Counted from the first letter of the stretch, positions 50,475 through 58,193 are shown. The stretch is 64,000 bases of DNA from CAVVEC01 sp963770485 (GCA_963770485.1 CAVYPX010000009.1:744001-808000), one strand, 5' to 3'. Notes: a model not told the origin generated them from the letters alone. Made by a program: numbers and translations.

Positions 50475-51515
50475 ATGGAAACATTGTGGTTCATCGTCGT
50501 CGCTGTAATGGTAACCGCGTACGTGGTGCTCGATGGGTTCGATCTCGGCGCGGGCGTGATCTATCTGGGTGTGGCCAAGACTAGCGACGAGCGCCGCATG
50601 ATCTTGCGCGCCATCGGGCCGGTGTGGGACGGCAACGAAGTCTGGTTGCTGGCTGCCGGAGGCACGCTCTACTTCGCCTTTCCCCAACTCTACGCCTCCA
50701 GCTTCAGCGGATTCTATTTGCCGCTGATGATCGTCTTGTGGCTGCTCATGCTGCGCGCCATCGGCATCGAGTTTCGAGCGCACATGGAAAACCCGGTGTG
50801 GCAGGGTTTCTTCGACGTGATCTTTTTCGGCGCCAGCGCTCTGCTTACGATTTTTCTTGGCGCGGCATTGGGCAATGTGATCCGCGGGGTTCCTCTGGGT
50901 GCTGATGGCTACTTCTTTGAGCCTTTGTGGACCAACTTCCGAGCCGGCGCCCATCCTGGCATTCTCGATTGGTACACAGTCATGGCGGGCGTAATCGCGC
51001 TCGTGACCTTGACCGCTCACGGTGCACTTTATATCGCGATCAAAACTGAAAACGACTTGAGCCTTCGTGCCCGCGGGGTCGCGGTGATGCTGGGACCTGT
51101 CCAGCTCTTGTTGACTTGTGTTGGCCTGGTTGCGACGTATTTCGTCCGGCCACAAGTCATCGACAACTATCGCGAGCATCCCATCGGGATCCTTGTGCCG
51201 CTGGTTGTGCTGGCCAGTTTGGCAGTCATGATCTGGGCCGCGCCCAAGAACAAAGAAAAGCTCGCCTTTGTAGCTTCAAGTCTCTACATCACTGGCATGC
51301 TGGTGGGCGCCGCGTTTGCCCTGTACCCGGTCGTGCTCCCCGCCAGCACCGATCCTGGTTACAGCTTGACCATCTACAACTCCGCCGCCGGACACCACGG
51401 GCTGGCGGTGGGAATCGCGTGGTGGTCGATTGGAATCGTGCTGGCGCTCGCCTACTTCGTCTTCATCTTCCGCATGTTTCGCGGCAAAGTGCGATTGGAG
51501 GGCGGAGGGTACTGA
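50475..51515 (+). CDS. cydB: Cytochrome bd-type quinol oxidase subunit II
   Basis: A 346-residue membrane protein with eight helices: LWFIVVAVMVTAYVVLDGFD at the start (with the conserved DGFDLGAG), WDGNEVWLLAAGG, FRAHMENPVWQGFFD and GYSLTIYNSAAGHHGLAVG. It pairs with CydA. ATG 50475 follows AGAGGTTCTT; the open frame extends to 50451 inside the repeat. No cydX-like small subunit or cydDC is visible. Confidence 0.93.
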   Translation: METLWFIVVAVMVTAYVVLDGFDLGAGVIYLGVAKTSDERRMILRAIGPVWDGNEVWLLAAGGTLYFAFPQLYASSFSGFYLPLMIVLWLLMLRAIGIEFRAHMENPVWQGFFDVIFFGASALLTIFLGAALGNVIRGVPLGADGYFFEPLWTNFRAGAHPGILDWYTVMAGVIALVTLTAHGALYIAIKTENDLSLRARGVAVMLGPVQLLLTCVGLVATYFVRPQVIDNYREHPIGILVPLVVLASLAVMIWAAPKNKEKLAFVASSLYITGMLVGAAFALYPVVLPASTDPGYSLTIYNSAAGHHGLAVGIAWWSIGIVLALAYFVFIFRMFRGKVRLEGGGY

Positions 51516-51530
51516 CTTCTTGCTTGTGTT

Positions 51531-51560
51531 TTCTCTGTGCGCTCCGTGTCCTCTGTGGTT
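51531..51560. repeat. CCTCTGTGGTT-type dispersed repeat after cydB
   Basis: TTCTCTGTGCGCTCCGTGTC followed by CTCTGTGGTT. The complement matches the ACCACAGAG repeats at 3774, 4195 and 28914. It lies between convergent genes. Confidence 0.5.
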
Positions 51561-51566
51561 CCTTTC

Positions 51567-52202
51567 TTATTTCCAAACCACAAACGACTTCGGCAATCCC
51601 ACACACCATTCCGTTCGTATCTTGCATCCCGGAAATAGTTGGGCCAGTTCTGCTCGCGTCAGCAATCGTATCGAGCTAATCAGAGCCGCCGAGGTCGCCG
51701 CATCCGGCTTGTAGCGCCAGCCGTGAAGCGTCAAATAGCGGTCGACAAAATGGTTAAACCATCTCCGTGGCAGCCAATGCACGAACACGCCCAGGAAGTG
51801 CGGCTCGACCGGGAACCACTTGTTGGGCGTCTGGCAGTAGACGCGACGGCCCACGCGCAGCATTTCGTTGGCGAAGCGCCGCTGGTCATCGAAGTCGCCC
51901 ACATGTTCGATGGCCGAGTTGGAAAATGCCAGATCAAACGCGGCGTCGGGGAAGCGCGTGTCTCTGCCGTCTCCTCGGATATAAGTAAATCCCGGCGGCA
52001 GATTCTTCGGAGACTCATCAACATTCAAGAGCGTGATGCGTTTTCCCAAGCCGGCCCCATTCCACATCTCCACCGTCCCGCCTAGATCGATCACCGTCCC
52101 GCACTCGCGGAATTCGGAGGTAAACCACCGCTCTCGCCTGCGCCGGAAATATCCTCCGCCCACGCGGTAAATGTTGTGGACAAAATTGTGGACTGCTTTC
52201 AA
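51567..52202 (-). CDS. Class I SAM-dependent methyltransferase
   Basis: A 211-residue methyltransferase. Motif I is VIDLGGTVEMW, motif II LLNVDESP, motif III-IV region FDLAFSNSAIEHVGDFDDQ, and EMLRVGRRVYCQTPNKWFPV follows. This is the Methyltransf_11/SAM-binding type, often in small-molecule or surface-glycan methylation. It is isolated from other biosynthetic genes. Converges with cydB. Confidence 0.87.
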   Translation of the reverse strand: MKAVHNFVHNIYRVGGGYFRRRRERWFTSEFRECGTVIDLGGTVEMWNGAGLGKRITLLNVDESPKNLPPGFTYIRGDGRDTRFPDAAFDLAFSNSAIEHVGDFDDQRRFANEMLRVGRRVYCQTPNKWFPVEPHFLGVFVHWLPRRWFNHFVDRYLTLHGWRYKPDAATSAALISSIRLLTRAELAQLFPGCKIRTEWCVGLPKSFVVWK

Positions 52203-52391
52203 AGTCGAGCCTGCTTTTCCTTACTGTAACTCCTGAGACCCACGCCTTTGCGAGTCGCCCCCGCCAGAAAGTTCGCCGATTCCCGAAGCGGAACCGTCTC
52301 ATCTAAACTGAGGCTTGGCGTTCGACTACCTCTTTTTTTGCAGTTGTTCTGTGAGGGTGGCGTCCAGTACCATAGAAAACAGGGTAGCGAT

Positions 52392-52580
52392 ATGACTTCA
52401 GATGAAAAGCCGAACGCGAGGCCGGTTGTTGCCCGTGTCCAAGAAGGCGTTGCGCATAAGGGTGTAGAGCAGATGCGAGATGGCTACAAACCTTCGAAAC
52501 CCGCGAGCGCCGTGCAACCAAAACCAGTGGCTATTCCGCGTCCTCCCGCGACAAACGGTTCAAAGGCTTCGAACAGTTGA
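52392..52580 (+). CDS. Small proline/lysine-rich protein
   Basis: A 62-residue protein starting at ATG 52392 (AGGGTAGCGAT upstream): MTSDEKPNARPVVARVQEG, then VQPKPVAIPRPPATNGSKAS. It looks disordered. It ends 25 bases before the DUF6338-like membrane protein and may be its partner. No family recognised; a small real gene is likely but unproven. Confidence 0.5.
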   Translation: MTSDEKPNARPVVARVQEGVAHKGVEQMRDGYKPSKPASAVQPKPVAIPRPPATNGSKASNS

Positions 52581-52605
52581 ACATATCCGATAAGTAGAGG
52601 GCTAA

Positions 52606-53229
52606 ATGCCTGAACTAGGCTTTCAAGCTCTGTCCGTGCTTTTCCTGTTGCTGCCGGGTTTTCTCTGCGTTCGTCTTGTGCGAGCTTTGTGTGTACGGTC
52701 GAAACAGACCGAACTGGACAAGATTGTGGAAGCGTTGTTGTATAGCTTCCTAGTCTATGTGGTCTATGCTCTGTTCTTCCATTCAATCCCTCTTGCGTTA
52801 CGTGTCGAACACCAGAGTGCTGCAGAGCGATACTTCATTGAGACCGATGCCAAGTCGTTGCTGCTTCTGGCTCTATTTTCCGTTGTCCTGGCAATCGCGG
52901 TCGCATTGATTACGAACAACGATATTGCCTTCAATTTGCTTCGAAGGGCTCGGATAACTCAGCGGACTGCTCGAACCTCCCTGTGGAGCGATGTATTCCA
53001 CACCTTCGGCGGCTATCTGCAGGTCGAGTTGGCAGATGGCCGTTCCGTGCTGGGATGGCTAAGATATTACTCAGACAGCCCCGATGAACCCAGTCTCTTC
53101 CTCGAAGACGCCGCCTGGGTCAACGAAGCGGGTGAACCGGTGCGAATCCCTGGCCCGGGCATCATGCTGACTAAGGATTCCGGCATCCGCAATGTTCACT
53201 TCCTCAGCCAGCGTGAACTCGGAGACTGA
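52606..53229 (+). CDS. DUF6338-like membrane protein
   Basis: A 207-residue protein with about three membrane segments (ALSVLFLLLPGFLCVRLVRA, YSFLVYVVYALFFHSIPL, LLLLALFSVVLAIAVALI) and a soluble C-terminal part: VELADGRSVLGWLRYYSDSP, FLEDAAWVNEAGEPV and GPGIMLTKDSGIRNVHFLS. This pattern matches DUF6338-type proteins as I recall them; their function is not known. AGAGGGCTAA is the ribosome-binding site. Confidence 0.65.
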   Translation: MPELGFQALSVLFLLLPGFLCVRLVRALCVRSKQTELDKIVEALLYSFLVYVVYALFFHSIPLALRVEHQSAAERYFIETDAKSLLLLALFSVVLAIAVALITNNDIAFNLLRRARITQRTARTSLWSDVFHTFGGYLQVELADGRSVLGWLRYYSDSPDEPSLFLEDAAWVNEAGEPVRIPGPGIMLTKDSGIRNVHFLSQRELGD

Positions 53230-53236
53230 TTCCTTC

Positions 53237-53989
53237 TTGCGCCTTGCCAACAAAATCGCGATTGTGACCGGCGCGGGCAGCGGCATCGGTCGGGCTTGCG
53301 CTCTTGCGCTGGTGCGCGAAGGCGCTCAGGTCGCGCTCGTCGGCCGCCGCAAGGATCGTCTGGACGAAGTGGCCCGCGAGATCGGCGTCTCCGCACTGGT
53401 GGTCGCAGCCGACGTTTCGAAGAGAGGTGAAATTGATCGCGTCGTCGAGCGCGCGGCTGCACACTTCGGTGGCATCAACGTTCTGCTCAACAATGCCGGC
53501 GTCCTTCACATCGGCACCGCCGAGCAGATCACAGAAGAGCAGTGGGATGAGACTTTCAACCTCAATGTCCGCGGCCTCTGGCTGCTGTCCCGCGCGGTGC
53601 TGCCGCACCTGCGAAAGGCAGGAGGCGGCTCGATCATCAACATGGCTTCTGTCCTGGGAATCAATGGAGCCCGCAGCCGGGCGGCGTATGCGCCCTCCAA
53701 GGGCGCAGTAGTCCTGCTGACGAAATGTATGGCCATTGACCACGGGCAGGAGAATATCCGTGTGAACGCGATCTGCCCGGGGTTTGTGGAGACTGAATTC
53801 ACCGCCAATGTGCTTCGCCAAGCTCCCGATCCCGAGGCCGTGCGGCGGGATCGCATTGCAGCCCATCCGCTCGGCCGCCTCGGCCAGCCGGAAAACATAG
53901 CCGGGCTCGCAGTCTATCTCGCCAGCGATGAGTCTTCGTGGGTGACCGGCGCGGTGTTCCCCGTGGACGGCGGATATCTGGCAGTGTAG
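53237..53989 (+). CDS. Short-chain dehydrogenase/reductase (SDR)
   Basis: A 250-residue classical SDR. Cofactor site IAIVTGAGSGIGRACA, LLNNAGVLH, catalytic SVLGINGARSRAAYAPSKGA (Tyr and Lys), ICPGFVETEF and the C-terminal WVTGAVFPVDGGYLAV. It would reduce or oxidise an alcohol/ketone with NAD(P). I favour TTG 53237 because MRLANK is the usual SDR start; ATG 53192 overlaps the previous gene by 38 bases. Substrate unknown. Confidence 0.9.
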   Translation: MRLANKIAIVTGAGSGIGRACALALVREGAQVALVGRRKDRLDEVAREIGVSALVVAADVSKRGEIDRVVERAAAHFGGINVLLNNAGVLHIGTAEQITEEQWDETFNLNVRGLWLLSRAVLPHLRKAGGGSIINMASVLGINGARSRAAYAPSKGAVVLLTKCMAIDHGQENIRVNAICPGFVETEFTANVLRQAPDPEAVRRDRIAAHPLGRLGQPENIAGLAVYLASDESSWVTGAVFPVDGGYLAV

Positions 53990-54085
53990 CCAGCCGTCTG
54001 CACTCATCCAACGTCAGTACTCAGGTGGGGGCAGACGCCCTCGGTGGTCCGATCTGGCGATCCCTAGGCCCGGCTGACCTTGGAT

Positions 54086-54122
54086 GCTGAGAGCTGAGAG
54101 CTGAAAGCTGAAAGCTGACAGC
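54086..54122. repeat. Tandem heptamer repeat
   Basis: Five consecutive 7-mers: GCTGAGA, GCTGAGA, GCTGAAA, GCTGAAA, GCTGACA. They lie about 75 bases upstream of the Mrp-type gene in a short gap. Similar AGCT-rich words occur near 33315-33341. Confidence 0.7.
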
Positions 54123-54194
54123 CTGATCGCGGTGCTACCTCCGCGGCTTGTATAATCAAAGTCAGGTCGAAACCCTCATCAGAAAGGCATATCC

Positions 54195-55046
54195 TTGAAC
54201 ACTCCCATGCCTCCCCGTCCCGGACAGCAGCCGCCAGCACCGCAGCCTCTCCCCGGCGTGAACACGATTATCGCGGTTGGTTCCGGCAAGGGCGGTGTAG
54301 GTAAGACCACCCTGGCCGTGAATCTGGCTCTTGCGCTCTCTAAACTCGGGCACACGGTTGGTCTGCTGGACGCTGATGTTTACGGCCCCAATGTGCCGCT
54401 CATGCTGGGCACCAGCGCCCAGCCGAAAGTGCTCGGCGATAACCGCATCGAGCCGCTGGAAGTTCACGGGTTGAAGATGATCTCGGTCGGTTTACTCAAT
54501 CCCGGGGACAAGCCGCTGATCTGGCGCGGTCCCATGCTGCATTCCATCATCAAGCAGTTTTTGGGTTCGGTCGTGTGGGGGAACCTCGATTACTTGATCG
54601 TAGACCTGCCTCCCGGCACAGGAGACGTTGCGCTCTCCCTCATTCAGACCGTGCCGCTGACCGGCGCCATTGTGGTTTCCACACCATCCGACGTCTCGCT
54701 GCAGGACGCGCGCAAAGCCATCGAAATGTTTCGCCAGATGAAGGTGGATATCGTTGGCATGGTTGAGAACATGAGCTACTTCGTCTGTCCGCACTGCCAG
54801 CACGAGATCGACATCTTCTCTCGCGGAGGCGCGGAAAAAACGGCAAAGCAATTCGACGTCGCCTTTCTGGGCAACGTGCAACTCGATCCCGACATTCGTA
54901 AGTCCGGCGACAGTGGCAGGCCCACGGTTCTCGAGGGCGAAAATTCTCCGCACGCCAAGTCCCTGTATGACTTTGCCCGCCGGGTGATCGCGCGGGTGGA
55001 TGAAATCAACTCCAGCGCGAGCCAAAGCGTGATCCAGATCCAGTAA
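54195..55046 (+). CDS. Mrp/NBP35-type P-loop ATPase (Fe-S carrier family)
   Basis: A 283-residue deviant-Walker ATPase. After a proline-rich start, GKGGVGKTT (31-39) is the signature lysine-containing P-loop; LLDADVYGPNVPLMLG, DLPPGTGDVALSL and VENMSYFVCPHCQHEI (CxxC) define Mrp/NBP35. It carries or transfers iron-sulfur clusters. The usual N-terminal MIP18/DUF59 domain is absent. The start is TTG 54195 after AGAAAGGCATATCC. Two parS-like sites follow directly; the MinD/ParA superfamily likeness is probably coincidental, since the CxxC favours Mrp. Confidence 0.92.
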   Translation: MNTPMPPRPGQQPPAPQPLPGVNTIIAVGSGKGGVGKTTLAVNLALALSKLGHTVGLLDADVYGPNVPLMLGTSAQPKVLGDNRIEPLEVHGLKMISVGLLNPGDKPLIWRGPMLHSIIKQFLGSVVWGNLDYLIVDLPPGTGDVALSLIQTVPLTGAIVVSTPSDVSLQDARKAIEMFRQMKVDIVGMVENMSYFVCPHCQHEIDIFSRGGAEKTAKQFDVAFLGNVQLDPDIRKSGDSGRPTVLEGENSPHAKSLYDFARRVIARVDEINSSASQSVIQIQ

Positions 55047-55070
55047 CGCGTCGCCGGCAAACCCGAGATA

Positions 55071-55086
55071 TGTTCCACGTGGAACA
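55071..55086. promoter_or_regulatory. parS-like ParB-binding site 1
   Basis: TGTTCCACGTGGAACA is a perfect 16-bp palindrome matching the conserved parS centromere sequence (consensus TGTTtCACGTGaAACA, with the CC/GG variant known in several phyla). It lies 25 bases after the Mrp-type stop. There is no T-run, so it is not a terminator. Confidence 0.75.
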
Positions 55087-55105
55087 TTCACGCAAACTCG
55101 AGAAG

Positions 55106-55121
55106 TGTTCCACGTGGAACA
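55106..55121. promoter_or_regulatory. parS-like ParB-binding site 2
   Basis: A second identical TGTTCCACGTGGAACA, 35 bp from the first centre to centre. Two exact copies so close together are very unlikely by chance and resemble clustered parS sites near a replication origin. Confidence 0.75.
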
Positions 55122-55593
55122 TATCGTCGTGACGAACAAGGCTATACAACACTGTCATGACACCTAAGTCCAAGAGAGCAAAGGGGGACTGGGGACACAC
55201 GGGACGTCCACCGGTTTTCTTGCGGACTAGAACTTGGGGTACGTTCCCTCTGTCCCCGAATTTCCGGTGACTGTATCTCAACAGCGGTTGGGAAGACGCG
55301 TGGCCCAGCTTAGTGCCGCACGGATGAATGAAGTGTGTGCTGCCCTGCGGTTTCTCTTTGGGGTGTGATGCGGACGAGTTACTGGGAACGTTCCGTCCGG
55401 TCCCCAGCTTTCCCAACAGGAACCAGAGCGGAAATTCCTGCAAGAGCGGATTCTGCAGCTAAAATAAGAGTAGTCTCAATCCGCAAAGTCCAGATGGCAA
55501 AGAGATTAAGTATTACAATACCTTGCCTGTGGAAGTCTTGAGTACCGTCGGCACACCCCGCCTTGAGAAAAACTTTCTGGTCAGATTCGGCCT
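55122..55593. other. Gap with low-copy inverted words, no gene
   Basis: About 470 bases without a credible gene. It contains two related stretches, GGTACGTTCCCTCTGTCCCC (about 55238-55257) and GGGAACGTTCCGTCCGGTCC (about 55383-55402), which share an ACGTTCC core followed by a TCC-rich tail; these look like a decayed repeat. Confidence 0.35.
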
Positions 55594-55803
55594 ATGTCCT
55601 ATAATCAGGATGTGTTAACCGAAGAAGACAAACAGTGGATCAGCCAACGGTTAGAGAAGGTGGAGACCACTCTTCTCACCGAGTTTCACAAGTGGGCATC
55701 CCCGGTGGAATTGCGTCAGAAGAGCCACGCCGCAGCAATTCGCGCACTGGATACCGAGGTTGAGGCTCTGTCAGACCGGTTGAAGAATCTGGAAGGCCGC
55801 TAA
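55594..55803 (+). CDS. Small coiled-coil protein (MSYNQDVLTEED type)
   Basis: A 69-residue acidic helical protein: MSYNQDVLTEEDKQWISQRL, VETTLLTEFHKWASPVE and a C-terminal coiled coil (ALDTEVEALSDRLKNLEG). Very similar small proteins are, as I recall, widespread in acidobacteria and related uncultured genomes, with no assigned role. The frame is free of low-complexity sequence and ends cleanly. Confidence 0.7.
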   Translation: MSYNQDVLTEEDKQWISQRLEKVETTLLTEFHKWASPVELRQKSHAAAIRALDTEVEALSDRLKNLEGR

Positions 55804-55917
55804 TCATATCAGGCTCGCCTGTCTGTTCTCTTTCGAACGTGAACTCTGAATCAAGGTTCTGGCTTACCCCCTTTACATCGGCCGCCTGCCCACAATGTGA
55901 TCGAGGGCGCTCTATTG

Positions 55918-56035
55918 CTGCCGGCTACAGCGCTGGGAATCCCACTTCATTACCACAGCGTTATTAGTGCCGTCCCTTGTCTGGGGATCCGCCAAATCTC
56001 TTGAGCCGGACGGCGTCACGGCCCACCCGTGAAAC
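55918..56035. repeat. 118-bp direct repeat, copy 1
   Basis: It begins CTGCCGGCTACAGCGCTGGG and ends CCCACCCGTGAAAC. It matches 57130-57247 at roughly 92-94% by eye, in the same orientation, 1212 bp apart. Here the terminal CCCACCCGTG arm has no complementary partner, unlike copy 2. It overlaps the 3' end of the Rap1a-like gene. Confidence 0.8.
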
Positions 56036-56252
56036 TGATATAATCCGTGTCATGGTTGCCCAAGATGTAGCCGACGCAGAAGCTACCCTCAAGGGCGTCC
56101 GTAGTCGATAATTTCTCACCGTCAAATACACGCACTGCTAGCGAGCACTTCGTAAGCAAACTACCTCCGTCGCCCTTCCAGTCAAAATCCTGCGCTACAA
56201 GATATCCAGCACTGATGAGAAGAAACACTACGCTCCAGAGGAAAGTTCGCAT
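56016..56252 (-). CDS. Rap1a/Tai-like secreted protein, probably truncated
   Basis: A 78-residue exported protein: signal peptide FLWSVVFLLISAGYLVAQ, then GGSLLTKCSLAVRVFDGEK and GSFCVGYILGNHDTDYI, the Cys-x(n)-Cys-x-GYI-x-G pattern of Rap1a/Tai immunity-like proteins. Normal members continue another 30-50 residues. Here the frame runs into the 118-bp repeat and ends FTGGP, so the 3' end has probably been replaced by the repeat. GGAGGGCATCGT supports ATG 56252. Confidence 0.6.
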   Translation of the reverse strand: MRTFLWSVVFLLISAGYLVAQDFDWKGDGGSLLTKCSLAVRVFDGEKLSTTDALEGSFCVGYILGNHDTDYISFTGGP

Positions 56253-56303
56253 ACGATGCCCTCCGCGATGCGGCGGTGCCGTCCCTTCGATTGTAAACCA
56301 GGC

Positions 56304-56322
56304 GAATTTCAAACTGATACAC
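56304..56322. repeat. 19-bp direct repeat, copy 1
   Basis: GAATTTCAAACTGATACAC, repeated exactly at 56887-56905 in the same orientation, bracketing the nuclease-like gene. The word resembles sequences I associate with insertion-sequence ends, but no transposase is present. Confidence 0.65.
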
Positions 56323-56393
56323 TAACCGGCGATGGCCGCTGGTTTGAGTGATCACGTTTGGAGTCTTGAGGAAATCGTTACGATGGCGGACAA

Positions 56394-56900
56394 TTGTCTA
56401 CCGAAGTCCGAAAAGCGCGGGCCTTACAAGAAAAGAGAAATCGCGTGACGGATGCTGCCTTCAAGAGACTTCCACACTGTCTTGGTAGTTATCGCACTGC
56501 TTCGTGCGGGGGGTTAGTCGGAAAAGGATATAAGCCGGACCTGACTGTTTGCAACTCTGACAATCAGCTCGTGTTCATTTTCGAGTGCGAGCAGACAACC
56601 AACCGAAAGGCTTTTTTAGGAGACCTCATAAAAGCAGAGAAACATGCAGAGGACTGCGGAGCACACCCAGTTCTAATCATCGTAATGCAGGAATCTGATA
56701 ATACGACAGTGCAGCAAATCGCCGGCAACCTTACTCCTTATGCAGTTTGGCTGATTCGTCTTAAGGGCGGGAAACTGAATTTGGCCGACATTCTTCTGAT
56801 TTCTGACCAAGAATACCAGCACTCGGTTGAGGCGAACGAGTTACTTGGATCGCAGGGTTTTCTGCTGCGTACCATTTCCGCTAAGGGAATTTCAAACTGA
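56394..56900 (+). CDS. Possible restriction-endonuclease-like protein, start region frameshifted
   Basis: An open frame of 168 codons. The body has GYKPDLTVCNSDNQLVFIFE then CEQTTNRKAFLGDLIKAEKH, reminiscent of a PD-(D/E)xK fold, though the catalytic Lys is not clear. The front is damaged: an ATG at 56383 with GAGGAAAT upstream reads MADNCLPKSEKRGPYKKREI and stops, while removal of one GA from AAAAGAGAAATC joins PYKKR to NRVTDAAFKRLPHC. GTG 56445 (overlapping that stop as GTGA) is an alternative start. The stop lies within the second 19-bp repeat. Confidence 0.5.
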   Translation: MSTEVRKARALQEKRNRVTDAAFKRLPHCLGSYRTASCGGLVGKGYKPDLTVCNSDNQLVFIFECEQTTNRKAFLGDLIKAEKHAEDCGAHPVLIIVMQESDNTTVQQIAGNLTPYAVWLIRLKGGKLNLADILLISDQEYQHSVEANELLGSQGFLLRTISAKGISN

Positions 56901-56905
56901 TACAC
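56887..56905. repeat. 19-bp direct repeat, copy 2
   Basis: Exact second copy of GAATTTCAAACTGATACAC. It contains the last codons and stop of the nuclease-like gene (GISN-stop). Confidence 0.65.
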
Positions 56906-57129
56906 CACCCCTCTTGTTTATCGTTTGCCAAATTAACTGTGGTTGTTGAACCAGTCGAGGGCGATTTCGGTGTATTAGGGGGCTGGCCGAGCCGTACTCT
57001 ACCATGACTCGGGTTGCCCCACCCGTGACAGTTTCACGGGTGGGCTGCCGCGAACTCCCCCTCATTTTCATTGTTCGCAGCGAAATCGGCACGTTGGTGT
57101 TACATCGTAGCAATGCCGACAAAACTCCA
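56906..57129. other. Non-coding accessory DNA with a perfect hairpin
   Basis: A perfect 11-bp hairpin CCCACCCGTGA/TCACGGGTGGG lies at 57018-57044. The same stem sequence recurs as CCCACCCGTG/CACGGGTGGG at 57234-57260, at the end of repeat copy 2. No gene is seen between 56901 and 57414. Confidence 0.5.
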
Positions 57130-57247
57130 CTGCTGGCTACAGCGCTGGGAATCCCACTTCGTTACCACAGCGTTATTAGTGCCGTCCCTTGTCTGGGGAT
57201 CCGCCAAATCTCTTGAGCCAGCCGGCATCGCGGCCCACCCGTGAAAC
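57130..57247. repeat. 118-bp direct repeat, copy 2
   Basis: It begins CTGCTGGCTACAGCGCTGGG and ends CCCACCCGTGAAAC. Unlike copy 1, the terminal CCCACCCGTG is followed by its complement (57251-57260), completing a hairpin. This copy therefore looks ancestral and copy 1 truncated. Confidence 0.8.
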
Positions 57248-57379
57248 CGCCACGGGTGGGGCATCCAGCTCGTCGTAGACCGGACGAAGTATGTCGGCTG
57301 GGCCAGCACCCTGGCCTCCTTGCGCCCCCCGGATTTTACTCCGTGCAGGCAAGTGAACCCCGGCAGATACCTGCAAGTG

Positions 57380-57408
57380 AAAAGCCCGGCGCGAATCGCC
57401 GGGCTTTT
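57380..57408 (-). terminator. Rho-independent terminator
   Basis: AAAAGCCCGGCG and CGCCGGGCTTTT form a perfect 12-bp stem with a 5-base loop and A/T tracts on both sides, six bases past the stop of the gene at 57415. It can act in both directions. Confidence 0.85.
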
Positions 57409-57414
57409 CTCCTA

Positions 57415-57681
57415 TTAACCTATCGCATCACGAAACGCCTTGCAGTAGCCGCTTGGGTTCTCCAAGTTGTGCTCTTCCAAGTCCGCTTGGCCGTACTGAT
57501 GTTCAACCCTACATTCCGGGCAAGCGATTTTGAAAGGCTTACAACGTGGTATCACCGCATGAAGCGCCCTGTTTCGAGGACCAATTATGTCCAAGAACAG
57601 ATAGTAGTTGCAACCTTCGGTCTTGCATTTAACAGTCCAACAGCGAACGTAAATGCTAGGCACGCCAGCAAGTGTGCTCAT
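57415..57681 (-). CDS. Small zinc-ribbon-like protein
   Basis: An 88-residue protein with GGGAGGAAAGCA before ATG 57681. Cysteines are arranged CWTVKCKTEGC...CKPFKIACPEC, a probable zinc-binding site, followed by HQYGQADLEEHNLENPSGY. I recall similar uncharacterised acidobacterial proteins. It has its own terminator and stands alone in repeat-rich DNA. Confidence 0.65.
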   Translation of the reverse strand: MSTLAGVPSIYVRCWTVKCKTEGCNYYLFLDIIGPRNRALHAVIPRCKPFKIACPECRVEHQYGQADLEEHNLENPSGYCKAFRDAIG

Positions 57682-57960
57682 TGCTTTCCTCCCTGATGTT
57701 TTGGTGGGTGTTTCTTGCGCTGGCTTGTCGGTGCGCCACTCGGGATAACCCAAGGGCGGTTGTGGGCAGGTGTTACTTAGTGAATCATATCATAGGCTAC
57801 CGCTGCCCCGCATCATCTTCGTCTAAGAACCCTTCCCGGCACTGCCGTGCCGGGCTAATGAATGCCGTCGCTGCGCGACTGAATCCTAATTTGTCCCACC
57901 TTCTCCGGTGACCCTTGAGTTTCGTAACAGCCTCAAGAACGTAAAGGTGGGCCAGCCCCC

Positions 57961-58100
57961 GTAATACTGCAATCACAACAGCAGGTCCCTCCACTCCACA
58001 GATCACCGGTTTGCGGTGATCTGTTCCGGTCGGGATGACAGAGTTGGGGAGATCTCAACACATCTCCGCTCAAGCCAAAACCGCAAAGCCGGGCTTGAGT
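57961..58100. repeat. Direct repeat of about 135 bp, copy 1
   Basis: It starts GTAATACTGCAATCACAACA, contains AGGTCCCTCCACTCCA, a hairpin AGATCACCGGTTTGCGGTGA and CGGTCGGGATGACAGAGTTG, and ends CGGGCTTGAG. Copy 2 starts at 58194. The whole 57682-58484 gap holds these repeats and no gene. Confidence 0.75.
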
Positions 58101-58193
58101 GGGCCACCGGCCCAGGAAACTATTTGGGCGGAAAGGATGGGCTAACTCCTCCCTTCTTCTCACTCCACACCGATCACTCCACACTGAGAAATC

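Noticed and set aside
54195..55046. ParA chromosome-partition ATPase next to parS
   Set aside because: The CxxC pair (FVCPHCQ) and NBP35-type motifs identify Mrp; ParA lacks this pair and no parB follows.
55071..55121. Reading the two palindromes as transcription terminators of the Mrp-type gene
   Set aside because: No T-tract follows either palindrome and both match the parS consensus exactly in length and centre.
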